Of a stretch of 64,000 bases of DNA, positions 35,298-44,244 are shown piece by piece. Position numbers and translations under genes: made by a program. The notes under the pieces were generated by a model. That model was not told the origin of the DNA and made no database searches. It saw only the letters and a program-made list of their open reading frames with translations. The stretch is from Sphingomonas sp. UNC305MFCol5.2 (GTDB lineage Bacteria; Pseudomonadota; Alphaproteobacteria; Sphingomonadales; Sphingomonadaceae), in NCBI RefSeq assembly GCF_000712135.1, contig NZ_JOOE01000004.1, forward strand, positions 560,501 through 624,500, in the 5' to 3' direction. The stretch's first letter is position 1. Each line of letters starts with the position of its first letter.

Positions 35298-36130
35298 ACC
35301 TTGAGCGCCAAAGCGCGGGCGTACAGGGCCTTGCGGTCCAGCCCGAGCCTTTTGGCGACTTCGCCCGCCGCCTTTGCCGGCGGGAGCCGCGTGAGCGCTT
35401 CGGCGAGCGCGGTGTCCGCATCCTCCTCGCTGGCAGGCGCCTTTTCCCCCGGCGGCGCGACCACCACTACCATCTCGCCCTTGGGCGGTGCATCGGCATA
35501 GCGCGCGGCGAGCTCGGTCAGCGTCCCCGTCACGCACTCCTCGAATCTCTTGGTGATCTCGCGCGCGACCGCGGCTTCGCGATCGCCCAGTCCCTCGGCC
35601 AGCGCGGCGAGGCAGGCGGAGAGGCGCGGACCCGATTCGTACAGCACCAAGGTCGCCCGGATCGCGGCGATCTCGGCCACGGCCTCGGCGCGCGCCTGCT
35701 GCTTGGCGGGCAGGAAGCCGAGGAACAGGAAGCGATCGGTCGGCAGCCCGGCGAGCGTGAGCGCGGCGATCGCGGCGCACGGGCCCGGGATCGTCGTCAC
35801 CACATGGCCCGCGGCGCGCGCGTCGCGGACCAGCTTGAAGCCGGGGTCCGAGATCAGCGGCGTGCCCGCGTCGGAGACCAGGGCCACCGCTTCGCTCGCC
35901 ATTCGAGCGATCAGCCCCGGGCGGACGGCATCGGCATTGTGATCGTGATAGGGCAGCATCTTGCCCTTCGTGCCGAGGTGGCGAAACAGCCCCGCTGTCA
36001 CACGCGAGTCCTCAACCGCAACCACATCGGCCTTCATCAGTATTTGAGCAGCACGCGGACTGAGGTCGCCGAGATTGCCGATCGGCGTCGCGACGATGTA
36101 GAGGCCGGGTGCGAGAACGAGATCATCCAT
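35294..36130 (-). CDS. rsmI: 16S rRNA (cytidine1402-2'-O)-methyltransferase
   Basis: 278 aa tetrapyrrole-methylase-fold enzyme. GLYIVATPIGNLGDLSPRAA, VAVEDSRVTAGLFRHLGTKG, VALVSDAGTPLISDPGFKLV, TTIPGPCAAIAALTLAGLPT and DRFLFLGFLPAKQQAR are diagnostic. It fine-tunes decoding-centre fidelity with RsmH. ATG 36130 diverges from the next lipoprotein gene with only 11 bases between the two start codons, so at least one promoter lies inside coding sequence. Confidence 0.96.
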   Translation of the reverse strand: MDDLVLAPGLYIVATPIGNLGDLSPRAAQILMKADVVAVEDSRVTAGLFRHLGTKGKMLPYHDHNADAVRPGLIARMASEAVALVSDAGTPLISDPGFKLVRDARAAGHVVTTIPGPCAAIAALTLAGLPTDRFLFLGFLPAKQQARAEAVAEIAAIRATLVLYESGPRLSACLAALAEGLGDREAAVAREITKRFEECVTGTLTELAARYADAPPKGEMVVVVAPPGEKAPASEEDADTALAEALTRLPPAKAAGEVAKRLGLDRKALYARALALKV

Positions 36131-36141
36131 CGGGGAGAGTC

Positions 36142-37353
36142 ATGGCAGACGCCAGAGCAAGTGCGCAACCGGGCCTGTGGAACATGCTGCGCACCGCAGC
36201 CATGGGCGCGACATTGTTTCTCGCGGCCTGCGTCAGCGGCCCGCGAACCGCTCCGGAGGCCGAGCGCCCAGCGCCTGCCGAGCGGCCCGCGCCTCCCGTC
36301 GTGCGCCCGATCACGCCGGGGCTGCCGCAGGACGTCGAGCGCCACCGCATCGCCTTGCTCGTGCCGCTCACCGGTCCGAATGCCGGCGTCGGGCGGTCGC
36401 TCCAGAACGCCACCCAGCTCGCGGTGCTCGACACCAAGAGCGACGCGCTGCGCATCACGACCTACGATACCGGCGCGGTCGGCGGCGCGATCGCCGCGGT
36501 GCAGCAGGCGATCGCCGATGGCAACCGGCTGATTCTCGGGCCGCTGCTGGCCGAGGAAGCCCGCGAAGTCGCGCCGATCGCCCGGCGGGCGCACATTCCC
36601 GTGCTCAGCTTCTCGAACGACGCCGGCGTCGCGGGCAACGGCACCTTCATCCTCGGCTATGTGCCTAGCCAGTCGATCGAACGGGTGGTGAACTATGCCA
36701 AGCGCTCGGGCATCACTGATTTCGCGGGGCTGATCCCGACCGGCCTCTATGGCGAGCGCGCCTCGACTGCGTTGCTCCGCTCGGTCGAGCAGGCCGGCGG
36801 CAAGGTGCTCGCGCTCGAAACCTATGACGCGCGCCCGGGCTCGATGGCGAGCGCGATCGCCAAGATCGGCCGCTCGCCCTTCCAGGCAGTCCTGCTCGCG
36901 GGAAGCGCCAATGGCGCGGTCTCCGCGGCGCCATTGATCCGCCGCGCCCCGAGCGGCAAGACCGCGCGGCTGCTCGGCACCGAATTGTGGAACACCGATT
37001 CGGCGATCGGCTCGCGTGCGGCGCTCAGCGGCGCATGGTTCGCGAGCGTGCCGGACAATTATTATCGCCAATATGCCACCAAATATCGCGCGCGCTTCGG
37101 CGCCGCGCCGTATCGCCTGTCGACGCTCGGCTATGACGCGGTGCTGCTGACGGTGCGGATCGCGCGCGATTGGCGCCCCGGCACCGAATTCCCCGAGCGC
37201 CGGCTGGTCGAGCCCGAGGGCTTTGCCGGGCTCGACGGCGCGTTCCGCTTCGGCCGCGACGGCGTCGCCGAGCGCGCGCTCGAAGTGCAGGAGATCCGGG
37301 GAGGCACGACCGCTACGGTCTCGCCCGCGCCGCCCAACTTCAAGGGCAATTAG
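36142..37353 (+). CDS. Penicillin-binding-protein activator lipoprotein (LpoA-like)
   Basis: 403 aa. A lipoprotein signal is seen in MLRTAAMGATLFLAAC with lipid-bearing C30; the ATG at 36184 would give a shorter, tidier signal, while ATG 36142 has GGGGAG four bases upstream. A proline-rich linker (35-70) leads to a periplasmic-binding-protein fold (HRIALLVPLTGPNAGVGRSL, LILGPLLAEEAREVAPIARR, AHIPVLSFSNDAGVAGNGTF, LSTLGYDAVLLTVRIARDW) as in LpoA C-domains. It would stimulate a bifunctional peptidoglycan synthase from the outer membrane. The neighbourhood rsmI-yraN matches the conserved lpoA locus. Confidence 0.9.
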   Translation: MADARASAQPGLWNMLRTAAMGATLFLAACVSGPRTAPEAERPAPAERPAPPVVRPITPGLPQDVERHRIALLVPLTGPNAGVGRSLQNATQLAVLDTKSDALRITTYDTGAVGGAIAAVQQAIADGNRLILGPLLAEEAREVAPIARRAHIPVLSFSNDAGVAGNGTFILGYVPSQSIERVVNYAKRSGITDFAGLIPTGLYGERASTALLRSVEQAGGKVLALETYDARPGSMASAIAKIGRSPFQAVLLAGSANGAVSAAPLIRRAPSGKTARLLGTELWNTDSAIGSRAALSGAWFASVPDNYYRQYATKYRARFGAAPYRLSTLGYDAVLLTVRIARDWRPGTEFPERRLVEPEGFAGLDGAFRFGRDGVAERALEVQEIRGGTTATVSPAPPNFKGN

Positions 37354-38495
37354 GCGATCACCAGCTCGCGCAGGATCGCTTCGAGCACGGGCGTGCCCGC
37401 AGCGGTGACGTAGAGCCGCTCGCCGTCCTGAGTGACCAGGCCCTGGTCACTCAGGACGGCGAGCGCGCGCGAATCGAGCGGTGCGGTGCCGCCCGCGAGC
37501 GCGGCGACGCGCGGCAAATGCACGCCCTCGGGCAGCCGCAGCCCCATCACCAGCGCCTCGACTGCGCGTTCGTGGGGAGCGAGCGGATCTTCGAGCTGAA
37601 GACCGTGGCCGTTGCGCGTCACTGCGGCCATCCAGTTCTCGGGCTTCTTGTGCCGCATCGTCGCGAGCCCGCCGCGCCGGCCATGCGCACCGGGCCCGAC
37701 CCCGGCATAGTCGCCATAGCGCCAATAGGTCAGGTTGTGCCGGCTCTCCGCGCCTGGCCGGGCATGGTTGGAGATCTCGTATGCGGGCAGGCCGGCGGCG
37801 GCGGTGATGTCGCGCGTCGCCTCGAACAGATCGGCGGCCGCATCGGGATCATAAGCGGCGAGCTGGCCCTTCTCGTACATGGTCGCAAAGCGCGTACCGG
37901 GCTCGATGGTGAGCTGGTAGAGCGAGAGATGCTCGGTACCGAAGCCGATCGCGCGGCGGAGCTCGGTTTCCCAGGCGGTGAGATCCTGATCGGGGCGCGC
38001 ATAGATCAGATCGAAACTGACCCGGTCGAACACCGCCTGCGCAGTCTCCAGCGCGGCGAGGCCTTCGTTCACGCCGTGCGCCCGGCCGAGGAAGCGCAGC
38101 GCGTCGTCGTCGAGCGCCTGCAGCCCCAGCGAGACGCGGTTGACTCCCGCGCCGGCGAGATCGGCGAACCGCGCGGCTTCGACCGAGGAGGGATTCGCCT
38201 CCAGCGTGATCTCGATACCGGATTCGAAGCCCCAATGCCGCTCCGCCGCCTCAATCACCGCCGCGACGGTCTCGGGCGGCATCAGCGACGGGGTGCCGCC
38301 GCCGAAGAAGATCGACCCCAGCCTGCGCCCCGGCAGCGCCGCCGACTCATGCGCGAGATCGGCGAGCATCGCGCCGCGCCACGCCTCCTGGTCGACACTC
38401 TCGCGGACATGGCTGTTGAAGTCGCAATAGGGGCATTTCGACACGCAGAACGGCCAATGCACGTAGAGTGCGAGCGGGGATGTGTCGTTGGTCAT
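37350..38495 (-). CDS. hemW: Radical SAM heme chaperone HemW
   Basis: 381 aa. The radical-SAM cluster motif is C17-x3-C21-x2-C24 in FCVSKCPYCDFNSH, preceded by LYVHWPF. GSIFFGGGTPSLMPPETV and the HemW C-terminal region follow. The fourth conserved cysteine region of true coproporphyrinogen oxidase HemN is absent, which favours HemW. It inserts or delivers heme. It converges with the lipoprotein gene with a four-base overlap and starts 13 bases from the tRNA-Gly gene. Confidence 0.93.
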   Translation of the reverse strand: MTNDTSPLALYVHWPFCVSKCPYCDFNSHVRESVDQEAWRGAMLADLAHESAALPGRRLGSIFFGGGTPSLMPPETVAAVIEAAERHWGFESGIEITLEANPSSVEAARFADLAGAGVNRVSLGLQALDDDALRFLGRAHGVNEGLAALETAQAVFDRVSFDLIYARPDQDLTAWETELRRAIGFGTEHLSLYQLTIEPGTRFATMYEKGQLAAYDPDAAADLFEATRDITAAAGLPAYEISNHARPGAESRHNLTYWRYGDYAGVGPGAHGRRGGLATMRHKKPENWMAAVTRNGHGLQLEDPLAPHERAVEALVMGLRLPEGVHLPRVAALAGGTAPLDSRALAVLSDQGLVTQDGERLYVTAAGTPVLEAILRELVIA

Positions 38496-38508
38496 GCGCT
38501 TAGGGGGC

Positions 38509-38582
38509 TGGAGCGGGTAACGGGAATCGAACCCGTGTATTCAGCTTGGAAGGCTGCTGCACTACCATTGTGCTATACCCGC
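38509..38582 (-). tRNA. tRNA-Gly (anticodon TCC)
   Basis: 74 nt including encoded CCA. The acceptor stem GCGGGTA pairs with TACCCGC, discriminator T. The D-arm has AGCACAATGGTAGTGC, the anticodon arm CAGC-CTTCCAA-GCTG with anticodon TCC, and the T-arm ACGGG-TTCGATT-CCCGT. It reads GGA glycine codons. It lies between hemW and the GH2 gene and marks the edge between housekeeping genes and the pectin locus. Confidence 0.96.
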
Positions 38583-38613
38583 GAGCCGAGGGGGCGACTG
38601 CCACAGTCCGCGG

Positions 38614-41514
38614 CTATTGGTCAACCTTCTCGCGCACCACGACCATCTTGCCGAAGCCCGAGGCCTTGCCCGGCTCGGCCTCGACCAGCACCACCAGCGA
38701 TCGCTCGCCCTGCCCGGCGGGCAAGGCCACGTCGAGCGGTGCAGGCGCGGGATCGCGCTTCTCGGCGATCTTCTTGCCGTCCAGCCAGATCTCTGCGCTG
38801 CCGGCGAGTTCGGTGAAGGTCAGCACGCCGCCGCGCCGGCGGACGCTTGCCGGCGGCGTGAAATTCATCTGGTAGCCGTTCCAGCGCCCGGCCTCCGACG
38901 GCCCTTCGAGCCGGCCGGAACGACCGCGCGCGGTGGCGTAGCGATCGTCGGAGCCGATCTTGGCATTGGGATCGGGCCGGGTCGTCGTGAACGGCGCCCG
39001 CGCCCAGAAGCTCAGCAGCATTTCGGGCCGGGTATTGGCGACCTGCGCGCGCGGCGCGGCGGCGATCCGGTCGACGGTCAGTGTGGCGGGCTTGAGCCCC
39101 GGCGCAGTGGCGCGCAGCACCAGCTTGCCGCGCCCGGCGGCGACGCGGACGATCACCTGCGCGAGGCCGTTGAACAATCTTCTCGCGCTGCCCTTTTCGG
39201 GATCGTGATCATTGGGGTTGCCGTTGCCGAGCCCGATGATCTCGCCGCCTTCGATGGTGAAGCTGGCGGGAAGATTGGCGAGCGGTACGTGCCGCCCGCG
39301 CGAATCGACCGCATCGACGGTGATCGGCTGAGCATCCTCGCCGTCGCCCGCCATCACGCGCCGATCGGGTGTGAGCCGCAGCTTTACGGGTGCGCCGACG
39401 GTCTCGATCACTGCGCGCGAGACTTCGCGGCCGCCGCGATAGCCGATCGCCTCGAGCTTGCCGGGCGCATAGGGCACCTGAAATTCGGGTTGCTTGAGTC
39501 GGTCCACAACCGCCTCGCCGACCTTCTCGCCGTTGAGCAGCAGCGTGACGCGTTCGGCATTGGTGAGCGCCACCACCCGGATCGGCTGGCCCTCCTTGCC
39601 CGACCAGTTCCAGTGTGGCTGGAGCGCGAGCACGGGCGTATCGTCGATCCATTGCGCGCGGTGCTGGTGGAAAGCGAGCTTGGGGAAGCCGCAAATGTCC
39701 ATGATCCCGAAGAAGCTCGACGTGGACGGCCATTCGAACGGCGTCGGCTCGCCATGATAATCGAACCCGGTCCAGACGAACCCGCCGGCGACGAACGGGC
39801 GCTCGGCGATCGCCTTCCACGCGGCGTTGTGCGTGGCACCCCACGGCGCGCCCTCGTCGTCATAGCTGGTCATGATGTTACGGGTCTTGTCGGTCGCCCA
39901 TTCGCCGCGTGTCGAGAAGGCACTGGTGTCCTCAGAGCTGGTCAGCGGCTTGTCGGGGAAGGCGGCGTGGTATTTGTCATATTGCGGGATCTGATAGTTG
40001 AACCCGACGACGTCGACCGCCTGGCTGACGTTCGAGGGCGTGAACATGCCGTCGTTCATCGCCGCGGTGACCGGGCGGCTGTCATCCAGCGCCTTCACCG
40101 TCGCGGCCATGCGACGGACCATCTCATAGCCCTGCGGGCTACCCTGCATCGGCTCCTCGTTGAACACCGACCACATGAAGACGGAGGGCCGGTTGCGGTC
40201 GCGCCGCACCAGCCATTCGAGCTGCGCCATGTAATCGGGGCTCGGATTGAACTGGCGGTTCTCGTTCATCACCAGCAGGCCATGGCGGTCGCAGGCGTCG
40301 AGCAGTTCGGTGGGCGGCGCATTGTGCGACACGCGGATCGCGTTCGAGCCGAGCGCCTTCAGTCGCCGCACGCGCCAATCCCACAGCGAGTCGGGGATGG
40401 CGGTGCCGACGCCGGCATGATCCTGGTGGTTGCAGGTGCCCTTGATCTTGAGCGGCTGGCCATTGAGATGGAAGCCGGTCCGGCTGTCGAAATCGAGCCA
40501 GCGGAAGCCGATGTTGATGCGGCGCTCGTCCAGCACCGTCTCGCCGTCGAGAATCCGCACTATCAGCGGATAGAGTGTCGGCGAATCTGGCGACCAAGGC
40601 TTCGGATCGGTAGGACTCAGCGAAAGGCTTGCCTCGATTGGCTGGAGAGGGTCGACTTCGATCTCGGCGACGGCGGCGGCGATGAATGTACGGGCGGGAT
40701 CCGCCAGCGACGCATTGACCCTCACTTTTCGGGCCGCGGTCGCAATGTTGTTGAGCGTCACCGTGACCGGGACGCTCCAGCTTCCGTCCGCCGCTCGGCG
40801 CGGATCGCAGTGCACGCCGTCGGTGACGATGTGGACCGGCTCGCGCACCGCCAGCCAGACATGGCGATAGATGCCGGCGCCTTCGTACCACCAGCCTTCC
40901 ATCGGCTCGGCATCGACTCGTATGGCAATCGTGTTGAGCTCGTCACCGAAGCGCGCATAGGGCGTCAGATCGACATGAATGCCGTTAAAACCGCTCCAGT
41001 TGCGGTCGACGATCGTGCCGTTGATCCAGATCGTGGCGTTGGTGGCGATCGCTCCGAAGTCGATCTCGAGGAACTTGCCCTTCAGCGCGGGATCGAGCCG
41101 GATCGTGCGACGGTACCAGCCGATTCCCCGGCGACGATAGCCTTGCGAGACATTGGCCTGGGGATCGACAGCGCTCTCGATCGCCCAATCGTGCGGCAAG
41201 GTGACTTCGCGCCAGTCGCTGTCGTCGAAGGTCATCGCCGCGGCGCCATGCGCGGCACCGGCCTTGGCGTTTTCGTAGGTCGCTTGATGGCCCTTGATCT
41301 CGGGCATGGGCACGTCGCCGAGATGGAACCGCCAGCCGCGATCGAGCAGCAGCCGGCCCGGCTCCTCGGGAATCGGGCGCGGATCGAGCCCATCGCGCGG
41401 CGCCGGCATCGGCAAGTCGCTACCGTTATAGGTGTCCACTGCCTTCGCACGGGCGGGGAGGGCAGGTAGCGCGGTAGCCAGCGCCGTTGTTGCCAGAAAC
41501 GCCCGCCGATCCAT
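38614..41514 (-). CDS. Glycoside hydrolase family 2 (beta-galactosidase-like), exported
   Basis: 966 aa from ATG 41514. The N-terminus MDRRAFLATTALATALPALPARA carries twin arginines and could use the Tat or Sec route. Domain order is sugar-binding jelly roll (about 55-240, WREVTLPHDWAIESAVDPQA), immunoglobulin-like, TIM barrel (about 335-640, acid/base Glu in WSVFNEEPM, second Glu near LTSSEDTSAF), then C-terminal beta domains and a last carbohydrate-binding-like domain. GH2 includes beta-galactosidases, beta-glucuronidases and others; in this locus a beta-galactosidase on RG-I or galactan side chains is likely. 10 bases after the propeller-glycosidase gene. Confidence 0.9.
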   Translation of the reverse strand: MDRRAFLATTALATALPALPARAKAVDTYNGSDLPMPAPRDGLDPRPIPEEPGRLLLDRGWRFHLGDVPMPEIKGHQATYENAKAGAAHGAAAMTFDDSDWREVTLPHDWAIESAVDPQANVSQGYRRRGIGWYRRTIRLDPALKGKFLEIDFGAIATNATIWINGTIVDRNWSGFNGIHVDLTPYARFGDELNTIAIRVDAEPMEGWWYEGAGIYRHVWLAVREPVHIVTDGVHCDPRRAADGSWSVPVTVTLNNIATAARKVRVNASLADPARTFIAAAVAEIEVDPLQPIEASLSLSPTDPKPWSPDSPTLYPLIVRILDGETVLDERRINIGFRWLDFDSRTGFHLNGQPLKIKGTCNHQDHAGVGTAIPDSLWDWRVRRLKALGSNAIRVSHNAPPTELLDACDRHGLLVMNENRQFNPSPDYMAQLEWLVRRDRNRPSVFMWSVFNEEPMQGSPQGYEMVRRMAATVKALDDSRPVTAAMNDGMFTPSNVSQAVDVVGFNYQIPQYDKYHAAFPDKPLTSSEDTSAFSTRGEWATDKTRNIMTSYDDEGAPWGATHNAAWKAIAERPFVAGGFVWTGFDYHGEPTPFEWPSTSSFFGIMDICGFPKLAFHQHRAQWIDDTPVLALQPHWNWSGKEGQPIRVVALTNAERVTLLLNGEKVGEAVVDRLKQPEFQVPYAPGKLEAIGYRGGREVSRAVIETVGAPVKLRLTPDRRVMAGDGEDAQPITVDAVDSRGRHVPLANLPASFTIEGGEIIGLGNGNPNDHDPEKGSARRLFNGLAQVIVRVAAGRGKLVLRATAPGLKPATLTVDRIAAAPRAQVANTRPEMLLSFWARAPFTTTRPDPNAKIGSDDRYATARGRSGRLEGPSEAGRWNGYQMNFTPPASVRRRGGVLTFTELAGSAEIWLDGKKIAEKRDPAPAPLDVALPAGQGERSLVVLVEAEPGKASGFGKMVVVREKVDQ

Positions 41515-41524
41515 GCCTTTTTCC

Positions 41525-42487
41525 TTATTTGTCGAGCCGCATCGTGATCGGCCTTGTGCGGTCGACCGACAGGATTCCATCTTTTTCTTCGAGCTCGGCG
41601 ACCTGCAGCACGGTGCGGCGGCCCCAATTGGAATCCTTCGCCGCCTCGGGCTCTCCCGATTGGTGGACGAAGTAGACGAGATATGCCCGATCGCCAGCGA
41701 CGATCACATCCGGATGCTGTGCCTTGGCGCGGTCGGTCGGGCGCGTGCCGGGCTCGCCTGCCAAGTGTCCGGCCTGCGCGGTCCAATGCTCGCCGTCGCT
41801 CGAATGCTGGACCAGCAGGCCCTTCCACGCGTCGCTGATCAACCACCAGCGGCCATGCCAGCGAAATGCTTTGGGGCCTTCGCCGGGCGTCGTCACTGCG
41901 GTGCCGCGTACCGTCCAGGTTTTCAGGTCGGCGCTGTCCGCCCAGCGGATCGCCTTGCCCATCCGCTCGTCGTTGAACCACAGCCGATAGCCGCCCTGCG
42001 GCAGCGCCAGCACGCTCGCATCGATGATCCGGTCCGAGCCGAGTTCGACACGCTCGCCGCAGTCCCAGCGCTTCAGGTCGGTGCTGGTCAGGTGGACGAG
42101 GAAGCGCGGCGCGTTCCAGTCCTTGAACACGCCCGGCACCACGGTGACCCACATATGCCATTCGTCGCCGAAGCGCTGGACCTCGGGTGCCCAGAGCGTC
42201 GCGCCGGTGCAACGCGCGGGAATTGCCGCAGTACCCGAATAGCGCCATTTCGCGCCATCCTTTGATCGCGCGACGCCGATCGCGGTGCCGTGGACCCAAC
42301 TGACGTCCTTGGGATCGGCGAGCTCCAGGTCGGCGCGACGATTGGTGTAGAACATCACCCATTCGCCGGTCTTGGGATCGTGGACGGTCGACGGGTCCGC
42401 CGCGCCGTCATGCACCGGATCGCGGAACAGCGGCACGGACGCGACGGGATCGGCCGACGGCAGCAGCAGCGCCAGTGCGGCGAGCAT
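41525..42487 (-). CDS. Five-bladed propeller glycosidase (GH43/GH32-like), exported
   Basis: 320 aa with a short hydrophobic leader (MLAALALLLPSADPVA). Repeated propeller blades: VHDGAADPSTVHDPKTGEWV with a catalytic-Asp candidate, WAPEVQRFGDEWHMWVT with a Glu in the GH43 WAPEV position, then RIIDASVLALPQGGYRLWFN, and AQHPDVIVAGDRAYLVYFVH. Such proteins are annotated GH43 or GH32-like; substrate could be an arabinose, xylose or fructose linkage. In this pectin locus an alpha-arabinofuranosidase-like activity is plausible but unproven. Its start overlaps the transporter stop by one base (TGATG). Confidence 0.8.
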   Translation of the reverse strand: MLAALALLLPSADPVASVPLFRDPVHDGAADPSTVHDPKTGEWVMFYTNRRADLELADPKDVSWVHGTAIGVARSKDGAKWRYSGTAAIPARCTGATLWAPEVQRFGDEWHMWVTVVPGVFKDWNAPRFLVHLTSTDLKRWDCGERVELGSDRIIDASVLALPQGGYRLWFNDERMGKAIRWADSADLKTWTVRGTAVTTPGEGPKAFRWHGRWWLISDAWKGLLVQHSSDGEHWTAQAGHLAGEPGTRPTDRAKAQHPDVIVAGDRAYLVYFVHQSGEPEAAKDSNWGRRTVLQVAELEEKDGILSVDRTRPITMRLDK

Positions 42488-44118
42488 CAGCGGCTCCCGG
42501 AGACGGAGTTCTTGCCCCAGAGCTGATCGTATTTCCAGCCAGTCAGATTCTCGACGACCGCGCGTGCCTCGGGCGAGGTGGGGTCGGTGCCCCCGGCCCG
42601 CAAATGGTCGATCTCGGCCATCAGCACGTCATGGGTCTGCGCATTGAGACGGAAGCGCCACGAGGCGATCAGGCCGGCGAGCATGACCAGGATCGGCCCG
42701 AGGATCAGCAGCCAAGTAATGGTGGCGATCGCCTGCGGGGTCTGTTGCACTGCTTCGGCAGGCCCGCCCTTCGGCGAGACATAGCCACCGAGGTCGATGA
42801 TCCAGCCGGTGCAGATGATCGCCGCCGACTGGGCGAGCTTGCGCACCAGCGTCATCACGCCGGCGAAAATGCCCTCACGGCGCTGGGCCGTGACCGCCTC
42901 GTCCACGTCGGGCAGGTAGTTATAGACCGACCAGGGCACGAAATTCAGGGTGCCGCGGCCGAGTCCGGCGAGCAGGATCGGCACGAACAGCCAGAAGATC
43001 AGCACCGGACTGAATCCCGCGGACGCCGGGTTGAGCGCCGAAAGCATGTTGCCGTGGAGGGCGCCCAGGTCCGCGACGAAGCCGGCCGGCCTGAGAAAAT
43101 AGAAAGCGAGGAACAGCAGCAGCCCGCTGCCGAAGAAACTGATGGCGATGCGGTAGGCGATCACGGGCCCGGTGCGGATGACGATATTGATGGCGATCAT
43201 CACCGAGACGAGCTGCGCCACATACATGATCGTCAGCAGCTGCGAGATGATCAGCGTCGCACCCATCATCACCGTGACGACGAAGATCGGAAAGGCCGTG
43301 TTGAAGATATCCTGCGAGATGTAGCCGCCGAGATAGATCGACAGATGCTGGCGGAAGGCGCGGATGCGAAGCGTCGAGAACAGATCGCGGAACATCACGA
43401 CGGGAATCAGCAGCGCGGTCTTCAGGTCGAGCGGCGCGGACTGCACCTCCTTCTCGGCTTCGGTATAGGGGCGTTCCCAGGTGAAGATCACCACCAGCAG
43501 CACGACCAGGCTGAAGATTGCGCCGAATATCGCACCCATGATCAGGAAGGTGCTGGGCGAATCCTTGCCCCCCAGGCTGCTGATGATCAGCGTCGGCAGA
43601 TAGGATGCGAGAATGGCGGAGCTTTGCGCGACGATCATCCGCGCGCCCGCGAACTTCGCCTTTTTCCGATAGTCGTTGGTCATCTCCGCGGCGAGCGTCT
43701 CCCATGGGATGAGGAACATCGTGTAGACGAACTCGAAGAAGATGAATGTCAGCAGATAATAAGTGAAGCTGTGCCCGGCGACGAAGATCAGCGCGAAGCT
43801 GGGCAGCAGCGGAATGGTGGCGATCAGGAAGACCTTGCGCCGCCCGATGCGCCGGCCGATCCAGCTGTGCCGCAGATTGTCGGACACGTAGCCGATCAGC
43901 GGGCAGGTGATCGCCTCGAGCAGCCGCGGCAGGCCGAGGATCAGCCCCGCCTCCGCGGCGGACAGGTTACAGAAGGTGGTGAAGAAATATAACAGCCAGC
44001 CGGTGACGACCGCCTGCGCGCCTGCCCCCAGCATGTCGCCGGAGCCCCAGCCCCAATAATTGTACCAGCGCGGCTGACGGTGCGCAGATACGGTTGGCGC
44101 CGAGGCGCTGCTGGCCAT
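42487..44118 (-). CDS. GPH-family sugar:cation symporter
   Basis: 543 aa with 12 predicted helices. ATG 44118, preceded by GGAGAGGAAG, gives the expected cytoplasmic N-terminus before WYNYWGWGSGDMLGAGAQAV. The GPH hallmark loop is present: GLPRLLEAITCPLIGYVSDN then RIGRRKVFLIATIPL. Relatives move melibiose, glucuronides and oligogalacturonides. It is the only inner-membrane sugar transporter in the pectin cluster and probably imports the oligosaccharides made by the exported enzymes. First gene of a three-gene run (transporter-GH43/32-GH2). Confidence 0.9.
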   Translation of the reverse strand: MASSASAPTVSAHRQPRWYNYWGWGSGDMLGAGAQAVVTGWLLYFFTTFCNLSAAEAGLILGLPRLLEAITCPLIGYVSDNLRHSWIGRRIGRRKVFLIATIPLLPSFALIFVAGHSFTYYLLTFIFFEFVYTMFLIPWETLAAEMTNDYRKKAKFAGARMIVAQSSAILASYLPTLIISSLGGKDSPSTFLIMGAIFGAIFSLVVLLVVIFTWERPYTEAEKEVQSAPLDLKTALLIPVVMFRDLFSTLRIRAFRQHLSIYLGGYISQDIFNTAFPIFVVTVMMGATLIISQLLTIMYVAQLVSVMIAINIVIRTGPVIAYRIAISFFGSGLLLFLAFYFLRPAGFVADLGALHGNMLSALNPASAGFSPVLIFWLFVPILLAGLGRGTLNFVPWSVYNYLPDVDEAVTAQRREGIFAGVMTLVRKLAQSAAIICTGWIIDLGGYVSPKGGPAEAVQQTPQAIATITWLLILGPILVMLAGLIASWRFRLNAQTHDVLMAEIDHLRAGGTDPTSPEARAVVENLTGWKYDQLWGKNSVSGSR

Positions 44119-44199
44119 GCGGGACTTCCTCTCCGGGTTGGGCCGCCGGGATTGCGGCAAACTGCCGATACCGGTTCTTTACTCCATATTCTGAACCGC

Positions 44200-44209
44200 T
44201 ATCATGATA
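44200..44209. promoter_or_regulatory. Perfect palindrome in the divergent GPH/PL22 promoter region
   Basis: TATCATGATA is a perfect ten-base palindrome. Around it, TCCATATTCT (44183-44192) and TGATATGTGGA (44205-44215) form a wider inverted pair of TCCAnAT half-sites. Position between two divergent pectin genes suggests a shared regulator, possibly IclR/KdgR or GntR type. No protein assignment is possible from sequence alone. Confidence 0.4.
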
Positions 44210-44244
44210 TGTGGAACGACATCAAGTCGGCGGGAGAGTAGAGG

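Noticed and set aside
38509..38582. tRNA-Gly as the integration site of a pectin genomic island
   Set aside because: The locus lies on the 5' side of the tRNA, while tRNA-targeting integrases usually use the 3' end. I see no integrase next to it and no repeated tRNA 3' end within the window.
38617..41469. 950-residue plus-strand ORF opposite GH2
   Set aside because: It mirrors the GH2 gene; composition is typical of an antisense frame in high-GC DNA, with scrambled Arg/Ala/Asp/Gly-rich sequence.
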